Shown: piece by piece, positions 36,301 through 50,884 of the stretch
Layout of the letters: each line of letters begins with the position of its first letter
Numbering within the stretch: the first letter of the stretch is position 1
NCBI RefSeq assembly: GCF_028858725.1
Contig: NC_084760.1
Span: forward strand, 51,795,367 to 51,859,366
Direction of reading: 5' to 3'
DNA: 64,000 bases
Source of the DNA: Colius striatus
Lineage: Eukaryota; Chordata; Aves; Coliiformes; Coliidae
Position numbers and translations under genes: made by a program
The notes under the pieces: model-generated
Database searches by the model: none
Told to the model about the DNA's origin: nothing
Seen by the model: only the letters and a program-made list of their open reading frames with translations

Positions 36301-39300
36301 CTACAGGGGACATCTATTGCAAAAGCCCAAGCCTCCAGATTCCTGGGCTATGAGTAGCTCACGATTGTGTTTCAAAGAGAGATTAGTAAAGAAAAAACAC
36401 AACATGGATGACTCAATATAATGCAGGATGAATGAAAGAATTCCAAAGAATAATGATCATGGATCGGTGGAAATCAGTACAATAGTACAGTCAACAGTGA
36501 CACAGGTAAATTTGTACCCAGGTGAACCTTTGGAAAAAGAAACCAGCATTAAACTAGTCATTCATTAGTAAGGAATGACCATCAAAATGATGGGGTTTCT
36601 ATATCAGAATATAAGAGGTTTGGATAAAGACACACTACATTCTCAGTAAAAAAAAAAAAAAGTTACATTTCATTGAGACTGAACAATCCAATTTAAGTTT
36701 TGGGCAGAACTAACATTAAACTCTTTGGGACTTATCTAATGGAAAGGGTGGCTTACATTGGTACATACAACAACGGAGAGCTCTGCCCGTTACCTGAGAC
36801 CCCAGACAGTAGTCCCTTTTTACAAGATACATTACTTTTCCTCCCATTATTTCATCATGTTTCTAAAGGAGAGTCAAAGTTGCCGGGGAATTAATATATT
36901 TATCTTGTTCTCTTTTTTTTTTCTTCTAAATATTAGGAAAGATAGAAACTGGCTTCAGTGTGTGTTATGCTCCAGTGTTCCTGATTGGGTGACATCTCTC
37001 TGTTGTGAGTCAAAGGCTGTGCTCCCACAGGACAGTACGATTTGTACTACGGGGTCTGTAACTTCAGTACAGCTCCAAGTCTCACCCTCTAGAGCACACT
37101 TTTCCTCTCTGAAGAACTTACTTGTCAGTCAATAACTGCTCCTCTCAGTCCTTGCTTTTAGGAGAGGTGGCAAATTCATTATATTATTCTGACACACTCT
37201 CTGTTTTCTTTAACCAAATTATATTTGCCACTGTAAAAGACCTATTGATTAATTTAATAGATCTTTTCTTCTTTCTACAGATTAATGTCTTACTTTTAAA
37301 TCTTACTTTTTCATGCAGTCTTCACTTCAGTCTACTTAAGTATTCTGAAAGCTTTATAGCATTTTTTAAACTCTTCATTCTTTTGTCCCTGATATATCAA
37401 CCTGGGCAGGGGTGAAATTGCACAAGCACTCAGAAACTACCAGCCACAAACAGGTCCCTTCCCTCCTAGAGCAGTGTTGGGTGAAAAGATGATAAGTGCC
37501 AAAAGGGTTTGTCACTCAGAAAGCTGACATCAAGATCTCTGGGCTAAAGTTGACCCCAATTCCCAGTAGATCTGGGTAGGAATATATAAAATTTTCCAGT
37601 GTCTTTAGCAGGAAAAATTCTGACACCACTGCTTGATTCTCGCTAGTCCTCCAGCTAGAGCCTCAAGAAGTCAATCTGGGTGTGAAGTTGTAATAAATCC
37701 TGAGGAGCAGCAGAGGCAACAAGAAGACAGCTAACATACCAGTGTGTTAATGTGGTGGGTAAAGTGATGGGGTAGGAGGAGCAGGACATAATGCTTAATG
37801 ATACCAGTTCTCCTTGGTCAGTGTCCTAAATGTCAAAAGTCTCGCCAGGCAACTTAATAGATAGTGGTTTGGCTTCAGATTCAGTTGTATTCTCCTGGAC
37901 ATTAATCTTAAATCACAATCTTGTAACATACACTGTTCACACTGTACTGAATACCTAGCCTTTTTTACAAATTTCCCATCTGCATACAGCAATTTGCTTG
38001 TTGATGTTTAGACATGATTGACATAATTTGACAATTTGGCTTATTAGTCTGCTTTGTAACTATGTAAAAAGCTGACAATGATTACTCCAGTTCACTGAGG
38101 GCATGATTCCTGTGATAGTAAACAAATACAGCAAAGAAGGCTTTTTCCAAACAATTGCTCCAACCCTCTAATGAGAATTTTAACTTGTTTCATCGGGGCT
38201 GTGCTACACCAAGTGTATTAATGAATCCTCAAGTCACATAGCTCGAGTCACATTGAGCCTGGCGTACAGTAACTAGAATTGTATGCCTACGGACTTTTCT
38301 CCCATCTCTAGCTGCATGCTGCATTATAACAAACCTATTTATTCTATTGCCTGCAAAAAACCCCACCCCATTTCTTTGAAAAAAGAAAGTATTTCTGAGA
38401 TTTGGTCTCAAAACCTACCAAACTCCTCAGAGGTGTGCTTCTTCTTATAAATCAGTGCCTCTTAATGGAAAGAACCTGATGAAAGAATGAGTAATGATAG
38501 GCCAAAAAAAAAATAAGAAAAGAATAAATCAATCTGCTCATTAACCTGCTTGCTTAGTAAATTCTCTGTGCTCTGAAGCCTAGGATTTAAGACAGTTTCT
38601 CTAAATAAGAGGATTCTTATGGCTCATGTTCTCCAGTTCCTTTATATTAGCTGTGTTTGAGTTAGTAAATGACCATTTGTAGAGGATGTTTTTCAGGTGT
38701 CTGCAAACATTGGCACTGATTTATTTGGAGAAAATAACACATGGTGTTCTCAGGGGAAAAAATCATTACCTTAGTTTTGGTGCATCTGATTACAATAAGT
38801 CTCTATCATGCCCTCCATCTACCCTAGTTATCCAGGGAATTGGCACTGTTTAACAATGAAGAAAAGAGTGCTCCAGTGCCCAATTAAGGTTTTGTTTGAG
38901 GATTAATAAATCATGTCTCATCAGCTTCACTGACCCAGAGGTGTTAATCTTCACCTTATCACTCTAAGTTTAAAGCAAAATTTTGCAGATCAAGAGGAGC
39001 AGAATGGTTGAGTTAATCGTTCCATTAGGCTGATGAACTCTTTATACTTATGTCCAAGAATACGCTATTCCCTGAGCATCTTTACATGCTCTGCTACAGA
39101 GCAGAAAACAAACAGTAAAAAGATTGCCCCAGCTGTTTGAAGTAAGTGAGTGGTAGCTTGGACTCTGCTCCATAATCTGCTGTTTTGATATAACTGTGCT
39201 GCATTCACATACTTCAGAAAGGCACTGAGACGATTATAAACAGTAAAGAGAGGTTTTAGCACATCTAAATGCAGTTGCAAAAGGAAATAAATCATGTAGT

Positions 39301-42300
39301 CAATAATGGAAAGGAGACTTCACAGTTATCTGTGCTGTAAACAATATCCTTGATTAGAAGGCATAAACAATACTGTTTTATTTAAAGGCGAGAATACAGA
39401 TATTTCACTGGGAAGAGCATTTTTCATTGACAAGGCTACAGTAATCATGGAGAGCATGGCAAATTGAGTTAAAATATGCTTCTAACAACTACAATAAATT
39501 AGAAATCACATTTTAACTGTTCCCAGTCTATTTTTATTTGCTTTTGATTCTTAGTAATCAGGAAGGTTAAATTCTTTTGGCATGAACATTCACAAAAAGT
39601 ACTGAGCTCACACTAAAAATCCATTTCATAACCATCGCTTTTCAAACAGTTCTTCCTCTCGATCTGAGTTAAACAGGAAAGGAAATTCAAGTTGATACCT
39701 TTCAGGGCATGGGTCACATACTTGTGTGTCACTGAACAAAGGAAGAGAGAGAGAAAGATGGGATCAAAGCCAGAATAATTTCATGGGGTGGGTAGAGGGA
39801 AAAGGGAGGAGAGCTGGATTTCTGAAAGGCTTTTGAATGCATAATCTTTTTTCTTATTCACATAGTATTTCCTTCCCCATGGTTGTCTCTTTTTCTTCTA
39901 AACAAAACACAAAACTCTGCTCTCTCCCTTGCTGCTCCATCACACTGCCAAAGCAATGGGTCTCAGAGACACTCTTTCCTCTTCCAGGTGTGAGACTAAG
40001 GACTGCATTGGATTCAAGAGGACAGAAGCATGTGCTCAAAACAAGGCAAGTGTTAAAAGAAGGTTAAAGGGTTGGGTTAGAGGACAGAAAAAACAAGTAA
40101 TGTTTTCTTCTCCTTCTCCTCTCTCTAAAATGTGAGTCACAAATCAATATTTTCTGAAACTCAGGCATAGCCTCTTCTTTTACATTCTGTTTTCACTCCT
40201 GAATGTAACACCTGAACAATCAAAAAAAACCCATCAGCCATCACAATTGTTTAAGTTGTTTTTCAAAAAGATTTCTCAGAAGCAGTGGAGCTCTTTGACG
40301 GTTTTCTCAGCTGCTGTTTTGTCCATACTATTATTTCTCTTTTTGCATCTTGAAGTTATTTCAAATATATTAATTTTAAAATAAAAACAGATAAGCTATT
40401 AGCATGTCTACCCTCTCTGTCCTGTGCTGAGAAATGGAACATATCATTAAACAGACTTCAAAACATTCCATCTGTAAAAAAGACAAGTGACTTACACACA
40501 AAAGTGTGCATCTTACAAAGCACTCAGATTTGATCATTTAAATGATTAATTTAACCACACAATTTTGAGATAAATTGATTTGCCTCTTTTCCCCTACTTA
40601 TCATCTATCCCATTCAAAAATTTAGTATTCAACTGAATACTACCAGACATACACCATTCCCAAGGTCACCCTACTATCTACCTTCAAGTCCATCTTCAAA
40701 ACAAAATTAATCCTCCCTTGCCCTCCAGCCTAAGAGGATTCAAACTCACATATCTCATCTCCCAAGAGAACTGCAACCTCTCCATCTATGGACTGGTGTC
40801 TTTATGTATGCACATGCATATGCGAATACCCAGAGACAGAGAGATGGACAGAGCACTCTGTGCTGCTTCTAAGAAAGCTGATTTATTTTGCATTAAATGA
40901 TTAAAAGTTCTTTGGGCAGAAAGCAAGACAGAGCATGACCATAGGGCACTCAGCTGGGAAAAAGACCTGTTTTCTGCTCTTTGCTTCAAAGACCACTTGC
41001 TATTTAAACCAGTAACTGCTCTTAATGAAGGGCATAACTGAATCCTTCCCCCTGCTCTGGCTCCTGAAGCATGTGAACCCTTGCCTTCCAGATGACTAGT
41101 TAGCTGCAGCAGGAGTAGTCCAAGGAAAAGAAGTCGTTCCTCATTTGCCACAGCTTGTGTCTGCATTAGAACAAGTTCTGGTACTGAATATCTGCTAGGT
41201 CATCATCTGGTCAGATCACTGCCTTGCTGAGTACCCCCAAAAGTCAAATATCACCTCAAAGCTCTGGACTCAGCTACAACTGTGTTGCTTTTATGTTGTA
41301 CTGATGTCAGAACCACTTCTCTTCCTGTGGAGTGGAAGAGATGCGAGATCTGTGTTATTACATCTTATTGGGAAGATTTGTAGCAAAGTGATGGTACACC
41401 AGTATTCTGTTTGTGGCTTGGATAAAGTTAATTTTTATTCATAGTAGCTAGTATGGGGCTATGGATTTGTGCTGGAAACAGTACTGATAATGCAGTTTTG
41501 GATATTGCTGAGCAGTGCTTATACTAAGTCATGTACTTCTCTGCTTTTCACTTTTTCAGTTTTCCCTTTTTTCAAAAATGTACAGAGAAAGGAGATGTCT
41601 ATCTGGCCAGACGCAGATGCTTCTTTTTCCTTCATTTGATTCCTGGTTAGTTTCACGTGTCTTCCTGTGCAGTTCCAAAGTGGACCACTGCACCAGGGGA
41701 TCAGGAATCCAGGAGATTCTAACTAAATCATCTAAGTGTCAGTACCTGACTTCTAAATGCCTGAACATCTAAGCAGATCTAACCTACAGCCTTTCTTCTG
41801 TTAAGTTCTGAAGATGTACAAAAGAAATAAGTGTTTCCAATGCTGGCTGAAATCTCTCATGTTGTATTCAGTGGTTGTGCCCAGAAAAGTGTGAGACAGC
41901 ACTAGTAATTGTGGTGTTGACAAAACAAAACATTTACACAAAGTAAAAAAACTATGACACAAGCAGAATGTTTGGATAGTAATTAACGTCATATCATTCC
42001 CATTCATACCTTTTAAAAACAGATTTATAAAGTGCGTCCACTTCATAAGTATTTTGCCCTTCATATTTCTTGTTGATTTCTTTTACTGTAGAATTCCACT
42101 GAATGACTATCTCTGTATATTATGTGCAGAACATAGTAGTGGAATAATTTTATGCATTTTTCTGTCTCCCTTGGTCTGAATTTTAATAATAAGTCTGAAT
42201 GTTATAACACAAATTTAAAAGCAACCTGACTGACAATCCAAGCAGAAGGCATGAACAACCTCAGTATTGCTTTACTTGCCAGACTTGTGATAAATTCCAT

Positions 42301-43301
42301 CTAGTTTATACTGAAGTTATTATCCTCACGTTTCTCCTCTCTTAAAGAAAAAAAAATACTACATTAATGGTTCTTATCCTGCTTGGCAACAAAAAGTTGA
42401 AAAAAAAAGAAAATAAGATCAAAAACCTATCTGAGTTGATGAAAAATAAAAAGGTAGCCATGTGTACATCTGTCATTCAACTGCTTTCAGTTTGTTGGTC
42501 CAAATAACGAAGTATGCATTTATAACTCAGTTGCAGCCTTTAATAGAAGGCCAAATTCAATTTGTAGGAGTCTTAAAAATTAACTTTGATTTTAATCAGC
42601 TGGAATCTGAACCTCATCAACATGAAATCAATAGGAGTATTTCCATACACTTATGTGTTTGGGGTTGCACTTTTGATTTGCCATGGTATTTTCCAAGTTT
42701 GAGACATCTTTTTCTGCCAGTAGCTGGAAGACTACCAGTTTGTTGCCTTGGTATTTGATCTGTTTCCCTTTACAATTTAGATTCTCCATTTATTTGTTTT
42801 CAGCTTGAAATAGTTATTTTGTCATCTCATGAAAACTACAGTTGAGGTAATGATTTCTCGGGGGTAGATGTAGAGTCAGAAGAAATGGTTTTCTTTCATG
42901 GAGAGAGGCCAGCAGAAATGGATGAATGGAGAGAAGGAAGCCACCACCATAGACGTAGCAGTATTTCCTCTGTCCAGGAAGCAAAATTAAGAGCTCTGGA
43001 AGTATCCAAAGCCTTAAGAAGTGTCAATAAAGTAACAAGCATCTCTTGAAAGGTTGCTTCCACACTAAATACAATCCGTGCTTGTGGATCTTTGTTAACT
43101 CTTAGTAGATCAGAGCTGCAATGGTCTGTCTGCCACATCCTGTTGTCACCTTAAAGTGAGGTGTAGATGATTAGTTGCCAGATTTGATGGCACAGATTAA
43201 TAAGTGCTTATTTTGGCTATAGAAAATGAGTCTTTGCCTAAGATCTGGAAAAAGATTACTTGCTAAGAGGCAGCAAGGTAGAAATTTTGGTTAAAAGAGC
43301 C
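33389..43301. other. Probable 5' intron, no gene seen
   Basis: About 10 kb of non-coding DNA. It holds an A-rich run at 34658-34689 and shorter A/T runs (35650, 36650, 38500). No recognisable exon, RNA gene or repeat family. The 126-codon minus frame at 40786-41166 and the 125-codon plus frame at 36758-37135 show no domain. Confidence 0.45.
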
Positions 43302-43344
43302 TGCTGCTTATAATCTAATAGATTGCTGCTTATAATCTAATAGA
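43302..43344. repeat. 22-bp tandem duplication
   Basis: TGCTGCTTATAATCTAATAGA occurs at 43302-43322 and again at 43324-43344, identical over 21 bases with a 22-base period. A recent local duplication or replication slippage event. Confidence 0.85.
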
Positions 43345-45480
43345 AAAAGCTAGAACATTGGTTTTGGCAACAGTGGTTATTGCAGTTTGCATCTGATTCT
43401 TCAGGTGAAAGAAACAGGCAACTGCTAGCTGTTTTTTCCTAAACTGCATATCTGTAGCTGAGAATGATGCGATCTCATCAAATATATTTGGATTAGCTTT
43501 CAAGGATTACTCATTTCTCTTCTGCTAGCCTTCAGCTTCCCAAAAGAGAGATTTTTGCAGGTCTTTTTGCTCCAGCTGCCATATTTCTGAAAGGAAACTC
43601 TTGCCAGGTCTACTCCAGCTGAGTACATACCTCTCTAGGGACAGCAGGAATCCCTTTATACCCTTTCTTTGTCTTTGACTCTTGCTGAGTGTAGTTTATA
43701 TTGTTACACAAATTTGTTTCAAGCAAAGATTTTCAAAAGATTGTGTTTATTCTGCAAATATTAGACAGCAAGCTCAGCCCAGCAATTTTATCTTCTGTAA
43801 CATTTGATCTCTGCCATTTCTAATTCCTTGCTTGACAGTTCTCTCAGAAAAAGAAATTCTGTCCACATAGCTGCTTTCAGCATGCTGTCCATATTACCTC
43901 AGTAAAAGAAGGAAATCTGATGTCTGGACATATGTAGTCGTGTGGAAAAGATTCCTACTTCACTCATTGACAAGCCTAGCAGTATAGCTAACAGTATTTC
44001 CCAAGGGGGGTGACCTTGCTTTAAAAAAAGAGAAGAAGAAAAAGAAAAAAAATCAATATTGACTCTTGACACATTTTCATTTACATCACTGCATGGCTTT
44101 CAGTCTGGGCACAAATCAATAGGCAGCTTTTAACACTGCTCAACTAGTTTGTTCTATGTAAAAGAAGAGAGATTTGCCTCAAGTGGCTTGTTTTTTCCCT
44201 TTGGGCTTCAGGCAGACTCTTCACTGTTAACAGTATGTGATTCTTTGAAATGAAGTTGAGTGTATTTGACTGCTCTTTCTGTGACTGATCAGAAGAACTT
44301 GAACTGTAATATTAATCACACAACATTTTATTCATCACTGCTTACAGACAATTGACTTTGTATTTAGTGAAAGTGTCTCTCGCAGCCAACTCAATGTACC
44401 AGAGGGCAAGAAGTCAATAGGAGGAAGAAAGATTTAGTTTCAAAACACATGGTACATAGCCTGTGGAGCTGCTGCCACACACACACACCTGCCACTTTAT
44501 CACTTTGCAGGTGCACTGCTATTACATGTTTTTATTTGATGATGAAGGCATCCACATCACCCCAGTTGTTTTTGTTGAATAAGCCTCTTCAGTAAAATGC
44601 AGGTTTTCCTTAAATCTCAGATTTACATGGGAGATGTAGGGACCAGGAAGTTTCTCCAAATTGCACTGGGTTCAGTAATTATTTAGTTCCAATTGAAGTC
44701 TCTACAGTTTTCAGCAGAGAACTGACTCATGAAACAGACACCTTCTGTTTCAGATATACTGAGGACTGTTACTCAGATGTCAAGCATATGACATGATAAT
44801 GATATTACCCATATGCTTAACAAATGCCAAATTGTCCAAGATATCATTAATACCATTTTAGTAGCCATTTGCATAAAGTGGAACTTTCTAAAACCACATC
44901 ATTGTTGTGCATTGATTTTTTAATATAGAAGAACAGGAGTAGAAATTCACAGATGCATAACACTATCAGTTTTGTTTCCAAGAGTCCCAGTACCTCACCT
45001 CAGAGAATTTTAGCTCATGAAACCTCCACAGAAGTTTTCACACTAAAGTAGTGCATGCAACATTGAAAACAAGAGCCTAGAGGATTCATTTATTGCATGC
45101 AATACCTTAGAAATGTTCTTCACTAGAAGTAGATTCCGTGTGAAGCCCAACACACTATAAAATGAGCAATCATGTCTTTTTCTATGCCACATTTTAGACA
45201 TGCATGACCAAATTCTTCCCACTTGTGTAGAGCAGCTCGTTGACTGTCTTCTTTGCTTTCACATGGATTCTCCACAAGTGGTGCAGAACTAATGTAACAC
45301 CCAGCACAATGTTGACTCTGCCTCTCTGGGCTTTTCTAGATTAGACTTCTAAATATCTGTCTACATAGGTACATGTAATAATAAAATAATTCATAGTAAA
45401 TAAGTATATGCTTATACTAAACAAGTTTGCTATCACTTTACTAAGCCAAAGCATTGATTTCTTTTCTATGAATGAACTAA
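43345..45480. other. Probable 5' intron, no gene seen
   Basis: Non-coding, with a purine-rich run near 44020-44052 and a short (CA)n run at 44476-44488. Nothing else recognised. Confidence 0.5.
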
Positions 45481-46012
45481 TCACAGAACAACAGAATAGT
45501 AGGGGTTGGAAAGAACCTTTAGAGATCATCCAGTCCAACCCTCCTGCCAAAGCAGGTCCATCTAGATCAGGTCACACAGGAATGTATCCAGGTGGCTCTT
45601 GAAAATCTCCAGACAAGGAGACTCCACACCCTCCCTGGGCAGTCTGTTCCAGTGCTCTGTCACCCTCACAGTAAAATAGTTTTTTCTTAGTCCTTGTCCT
45701 GTCATTGGATACAGCAGTAAAAAGTGATGCCCCATCCTTCTGACATCCACCATTTAGATATTTGTAAATATTAATGAGATCCCTTCACAGTCTCCTCTTA
45801 TCCACACTAAACAACCCCAGATCCTACAGCCTTTCCTCATCAGGCAAACATTCCAGTTCCCTGATCTTCTTAGTGGTCCTAAGCTGAACTCTCTCCAGAA
45901 GTTCCCTTTCCCTCTTAAGCTGAGGAGCCCAGAACTGGACATAGGACTCCAGATGAGGCCTCACTAGGGCAGAGTAGAAAGGCAGCAGAACCTCCCTCGA
46001 CACAAGACATTT
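45481..46012 (-). mobile_element. CR1 LINE 3' fragment, inverted
   Basis: On the minus strand this is the CR1 3' end. The plus strand starts TCACAGAACAACAGAATAGTAGGGGTTGG and proceeds into inverted ORF2 sequence. Minus-strand translations include [20 protein letters not shown] near 45910-45980, [23 protein letters not shown] near 45824-45900 and GVESPCLEIFKSHLDTFLCDL near 45562-45640. These segments are in different frames, so the copy is broken. It is truncated at its 5' side near 46012. Confidence 0.9.
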
Positions 46013-49000
46013 CCCATCAATCCCAGCATCCAAGCATCACAGTAACACCAGCAACCAACAGATAGGACTCATCCTTACTGTACAATGCCTGAAGATCCCT
46101 TCAGGTGGTGTGTGCAGTACTGTTTGATTATATCCCAAATATTAATGGTTGTCACAGGCACCTGTGGCTAACAATGGTTTAAGACTCTGTTTTCAGTCAG
46201 TAAAATCATTATCATTTGCATGGAGCACATTAAGTATATTTTACTTGAGATAGATTTTGCTTGTTATTAATTTTTCAAAGTTTCCATAGGCTGGCCTAAA
46301 CTGTACGAAACAGATGTCAGTCTCAGACCATGCAAATAAATTTTTATTTAACCATCCAAGTTTTCTTGACATTTGTCTCTTGTGAGTTTAGAGTTACAGG
46401 ACAATATATGTTTCCCAGTGGAAGAGAACAGTTAGAATAAGAATAAAGACAGAGTTTCAAGGACACTCACAGAAATCAGTCAGTCAAGGCTTTCTTTAAA
46501 TCTGTATTCTCATTCTGTTGAGGGGACTCAAAATAGCTTACATTAAATCAGTGAAGAGAAAAGTAGAATTAACTATCATTCAAATGCATTCAAACATCAA
46601 TCTGGAAATCAACTTTGCATACTATAAATTTTGCACAATTTTCTAGCCCTTAGTTCCTGATGCAAATACAGCATGCACTTGCTTTCAACTTTGTCCCCTG
46701 ATATTTACAAAAGAGTAGGCAAAACTAAAATTAATTGCTTAATTAGGAACCATAAAATCACATTTCCTCTGGAACAAATCCATTTCAATAAGGTTTGTAC
46801 ACTGTGTACCAATACCAGATACATATAACACTACTCACCAAAAAGCCCATTATATTCCAAGTCCGTAAGCACACTCCAGCTGTTTAACACTGCTCCACCA
46901 AGAGGAGTAGAGGTAAATTACCCCTATATAGCATGATGAACTGTTACCTAAGGGTTACAAGTGCAGGCAGTGCACAGCCATAGAATCTGATGCTATGCAG
47001 CAGCAGTGGAACAGTGAGGGACGAGGGTAGGACTATTGGACAGTCAGCCTTGTCCCTATCAGGTGACAAACAGCAGGCACAACAGAGAGGTTGCAGTCAG
47101 GTTCCCAGCTAACACTCCCCTCCTTCTGAAATTCACACTTAGCTGCAAAATGTGAGCTGTATCTTCATCTCAAATTTATGTCTGATTTAAAATTTCATAC
47201 CCACTGTAAGAATGTTCACAGCTCCTTTAATTTAATTTATAGATCTCTAATACTATACTCTTTCATATTTTGTCCTGAATATCTATTATAGAAAGTAACA
47301 AATGGGCACAATATAGCTGTTGATGCAAATATAAGAAAATAAGAGGTCTAAGATACAACTTAACCTGAGTAACTTTAAATTTGTCTTCCCTGTCAAATAA
47401 ATAGTCTCACTCTAATTACTGAGAACCAGATTGTCACTGAAGATCTTTCACCAGGATAGAAACTCAAGAGGCAGAAGGAGCTGAAGCATCTTGTTGGAGG
47501 TTATCCCTTAGACCCATGACCAAGAGATCACAGAGCCAACCACACATCATTTTCCACTGGATCAGCAAACAGATCCCACTAGCTCTGCAGCTGAAAGATC
47601 ACTGGAGAGACCTGAGGGAGGTGACAGGCATATGGAGCTGGCTCTAGACAACAGGGAGAGAGAGACTGGAATAGACTTTTGAAGCTTGCAGCTCTATTGG
47701 CTTAAGCACAGCATGATGGATTGTGTTTCAGTTCTGAATGTTCTAGTTTAGCAATATAGTCTATGAGAGATAACACTGGGCAAGATTTCAGTGCCCTTGG
47801 AGTGAAAAGAAATTGTTCTAAACCTCCTAAAACAGAGCCTAACACTGTCCCAGAGACCACACCACTGAAGTGCGACATAGGTTTAAGTGGACAGTCAGAG
47901 TTCAAATATAGGCAATCATGCTGGTATTTCACAAAGGACTGCATTTGGAATGAAGAAGATCATGAGGATAAAGCCATGGGAATTTTTCACCATCTGTGAT
48001 AATAATTCAGAAAAAACCTCTCCTGGTGTTGCAATTCCAGGATTTACTTCCAGGATTCAAGTATTACATTTTTAAAATGCCTTATGATTGTTCACAGAGG
48101 CAGATGATTTCTGTGCATGACACAACTCTTGGAATGATTTCCCATTGTGAATAAAGCATTCGACACAATGTATTTGGTGCAATATTCACAAATGACCAGA
48201 TCAAAAGCTGAACTTAGACTGATTTCCAATACAATAGTTCACTATAGGTTGTCTGATTCTTTAACATTACATTTCTTGAAATAGATTAAAGGCTGATTTA
48301 ACACACATATATACAAAAAAATTACATCAATTGGATTTCCTACTAACTTCAGCATTTTTTTACATCTGTTTGCATGGACAAAAGTTTAAGAATTTTTAAG
48401 CAAGATATCTGTACCTGTACACATGAATTAGGATTATAAAAATTGATTATGTTGTTGAAAATCTCACAAATTTCCATTAGGAAATGGGATATTACCAGCC
48501 TAAACTAGACTGGCAGTTTGTCTAGGTAGTAGTCCCTTTCTGTGGTCAGAGCAGGGCTGTGCTGTGAGCTGCTTGGAAAATTCAGCCCAAGTCTCTGTCA
48601 CAGCAGTCCACCCAGAGTCCTAACTGCCTGACAAAACCTACCTCTGGTATCACCTGCTCTCTGATGCCATTCTCTCTTTGCAGGGCACACCTGACACAGC
48701 ACTGGCTCTGCTGCCTCTGGGCATACAGATTTGGACTCGTTTTCAGGATTATTATTTCCCCCTGTACTGAGGGAATCTGAGCAAGCTGTTCCTAGTCCTC
48801 CTAGTTGTTTCCAAAGGAGTCCAAAGTGTGGCATTTTCCTTTATATTCCTTCTCTCCCTGAAACTGATTGGTACATAATGAATAAGAAACAACATCATGA
48901 AATACTATCAAAGTGTACATTTGTTTAACGGGAAAGTTAGATTCTAAATCTCTCAGTTAGTGATTGGATTTTGCTCAGTATATGCTACTTTTCTGCTTGC

Positions 49001-49540
49001 ATGCTTTGAAATTCTGATGTCAAATGTATTTAATCCTATTCAGTTCATGTCCTAAAACATTCCCTTTGACAGCAAGCTCTATTGGCTTATCATTTTTTTC
49101 CAAGTCACTTGGGGCTTGCAACACACTGATTATGAATCAGATCAGATTTTACATTCATTAATGATGAAATGCAACTGAAAAAAAAATCACCCTGTTTAAA
49201 CCAGTCTGATCCCAGTGCAAATGTGAAAGTGGATTGAACTTAAACCTCCACAGAGCTGAGCACTTCTAGCCTCAGTGGAAACATCAGAGAACGCAGGACA
49301 AAACCCTGTTCATGGCTCATTCTCTGGTTTGTCTTTGTCTGTAGTTCAGAATGGCAACAACTCTGATCCTGAGACTGCAGAAGCCAAAGGCAAACAAGAA
49401 ACTGCTATAAGAAAAATACTTGGGGGACATCCTCTTTTTTCTTTCTTTACTATTATAAAACAAATCTCATATTTCAGACTTTTGCTGTTGTTGATATTAT
49501 GTTATGCTGATGTAAGAAACAGAACTACTTTGTGTGAAGT
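46013..49540. other. Probable 5' intron, no gene seen
   Basis: Non-coding. No exon or repeat family recognised. Open frames of 62-89 codons (47702-48075, 48598-48928, 49275-49544) are on both strands and carry no domain. Confidence 0.5.
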
Positions 49541-50468
49541 GTAGTCTCAGCAAGTTGTCTGATGACACCAAACTGGGAGGACTGGCTGATTCCCCAGAAG
49601 GCTGTGCTGCCATTCAGTGGGATCTCGACTGGCTTGAGAGTTGGGCAGAGAGGAACCTCATGAGGTTCAACAAGGACAAGTGCAGAGTCCTGCATCTGGG
49701 AAGGAACAACCCCAGGCACCAGTGCAGACTGGGGGTTGAACTGCTGAAGAGCAGCTCTGTAGAGAGAGACCTGGGAGTCCTGATTGATAATAAACTAAAT
49801 ATGAGCCAGCAATGTGCCCTCGTGGCCAAGAAGACCAATGGCATCCTGGGGTGCATCAAGAAGAGTGTAGCCAGCAGGTCAAGGGAGGTTCTTCTTCCCC
49901 TCTAATCTGCTCTGGTGAGGCCTCATCTGGAGTCCTGTGTCCAGTTCTGGGCTCCTCAGCTCAAGAGGGACAGGGAAGTGCTGGAGAGAGTCCAGCACAG
50001 GGACACGAAGATGATCACGGGAATGAAACCTCTTTCATATGAGGAAAGGCTGTAGGAACTGGGGCTGTTTAGTCTGGAGAAGAGGAGATTGAGCGGAGAT
50101 CTTATTAACATTTACAAATATCTAAATGATGGGTGTCAGGAGGTTGGGACATCCCTTTTTTCTATAGTAGCTAGCAACAGGACAAGGGGTAATTGGATGA
50201 AGCTGGAACACAAAAAGTTCCACTTAAATATAAGAAATAACTATTTCACTGTGAGGGTGATGGAGCCCTGGCACAGGCTGCCCAGAGGGGTTGTGGAGTC
50301 TCCTTCCTTGGAGGTCCTCAAGACCTGCCTGGACACGTTCCTATGTGACCTGATGTAGGTGAACCTGCTTCTGCAAGGGAGTTGGATTAGATGATCTCTA
50401 AAGGTCCCTTCCAACCCCTACCATTCTATGATTCTATGATTCTATGATTCTATGATTCTATGATTCTA
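49541..50468 (+). mobile_element. CR1 LINE copy with intact 3' end
   Basis: The 5' end falls just before the catalytic FADD box region (CTCAGCAAGTTGTCTGATGACACC, degraded to SDDTKLGG). The frame 49534-49905 then reads [22 protein letters not shown] and continues to the [13 protein letters not shown] segment, where an in-frame stop breaks it. Later segments (VLCPVLGS region, VRVMEPWHRLPRGVVESPS near 50255-50310, DTFLCDLM) are in other frames. The element ends with the CR1 tail and an ATTCTATG array. It is the least truncated 3' end in the window and is close in sequence to the copy at 7796. Confidence 0.93.
50423..50468 (+). repeat. CR1 terminal octamer array (ATTCTATG)5
   Basis: Five full ATTCTATG units (50423-50462) plus a partial ATTCTA. 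This is the usual CR1 3' terminal microsatellite, which seeds target-primed reverse transcription. It marks the exact end of the element. Confidence 0.95.
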
Positions 50469-50884
50469 AGTCATGGGCATTTTAAGGCTTCTGCAATTTT
50501 TGACGTTTGATAGTCGTATTGGCCTGAGTGTTTGGTCGCTATCACTGATATCTGCCACTTGTTCCTCTACCAGCCAGGCTCACACTTCAGCCTTTCATTA
50601 TGGTTGAGTCCTTCCCATGTAGCACTCTGCTACAGCCCCTTCCCTGCTTTGTAGATCCATGTGTCAGAGTGGGCCTCAGGTACCAACAAGCTGCATTTGA
50701 TGCAGAGCACTCTAGAGCAGCAGAAAGGCTGCTGTTCTTTCATGCTGAAAGGTGCACGCTCACAGTAGCCTAGCAGCGGGCCTGCTAGTCAGGAGCATCT
50801 CCATCTTCCACTTCTAAGCAGTGTTGCCCTCTGCTGAGTGGCTGCCTTGTGCATGGAAACGCTAGGCGGGAGAGATCGGCTGCT
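50469..50884. other. GC-richer spacer between two opposed CR1 copies
   Basis: About 415 bases, richer in GC than its surroundings, lying between a plus-strand CR1 tail and a minus-strand CR1. I do not recognise it as either element. It may be an unidentified older repeat or unique DNA. Confidence 0.4.

Noticed and set aside
40786..41166. 126-codon minus-strand frame as a possible gene
   Set aside because: No recognisable domain, no supported splice structure and no nearby promoter or poly(A) evidence.
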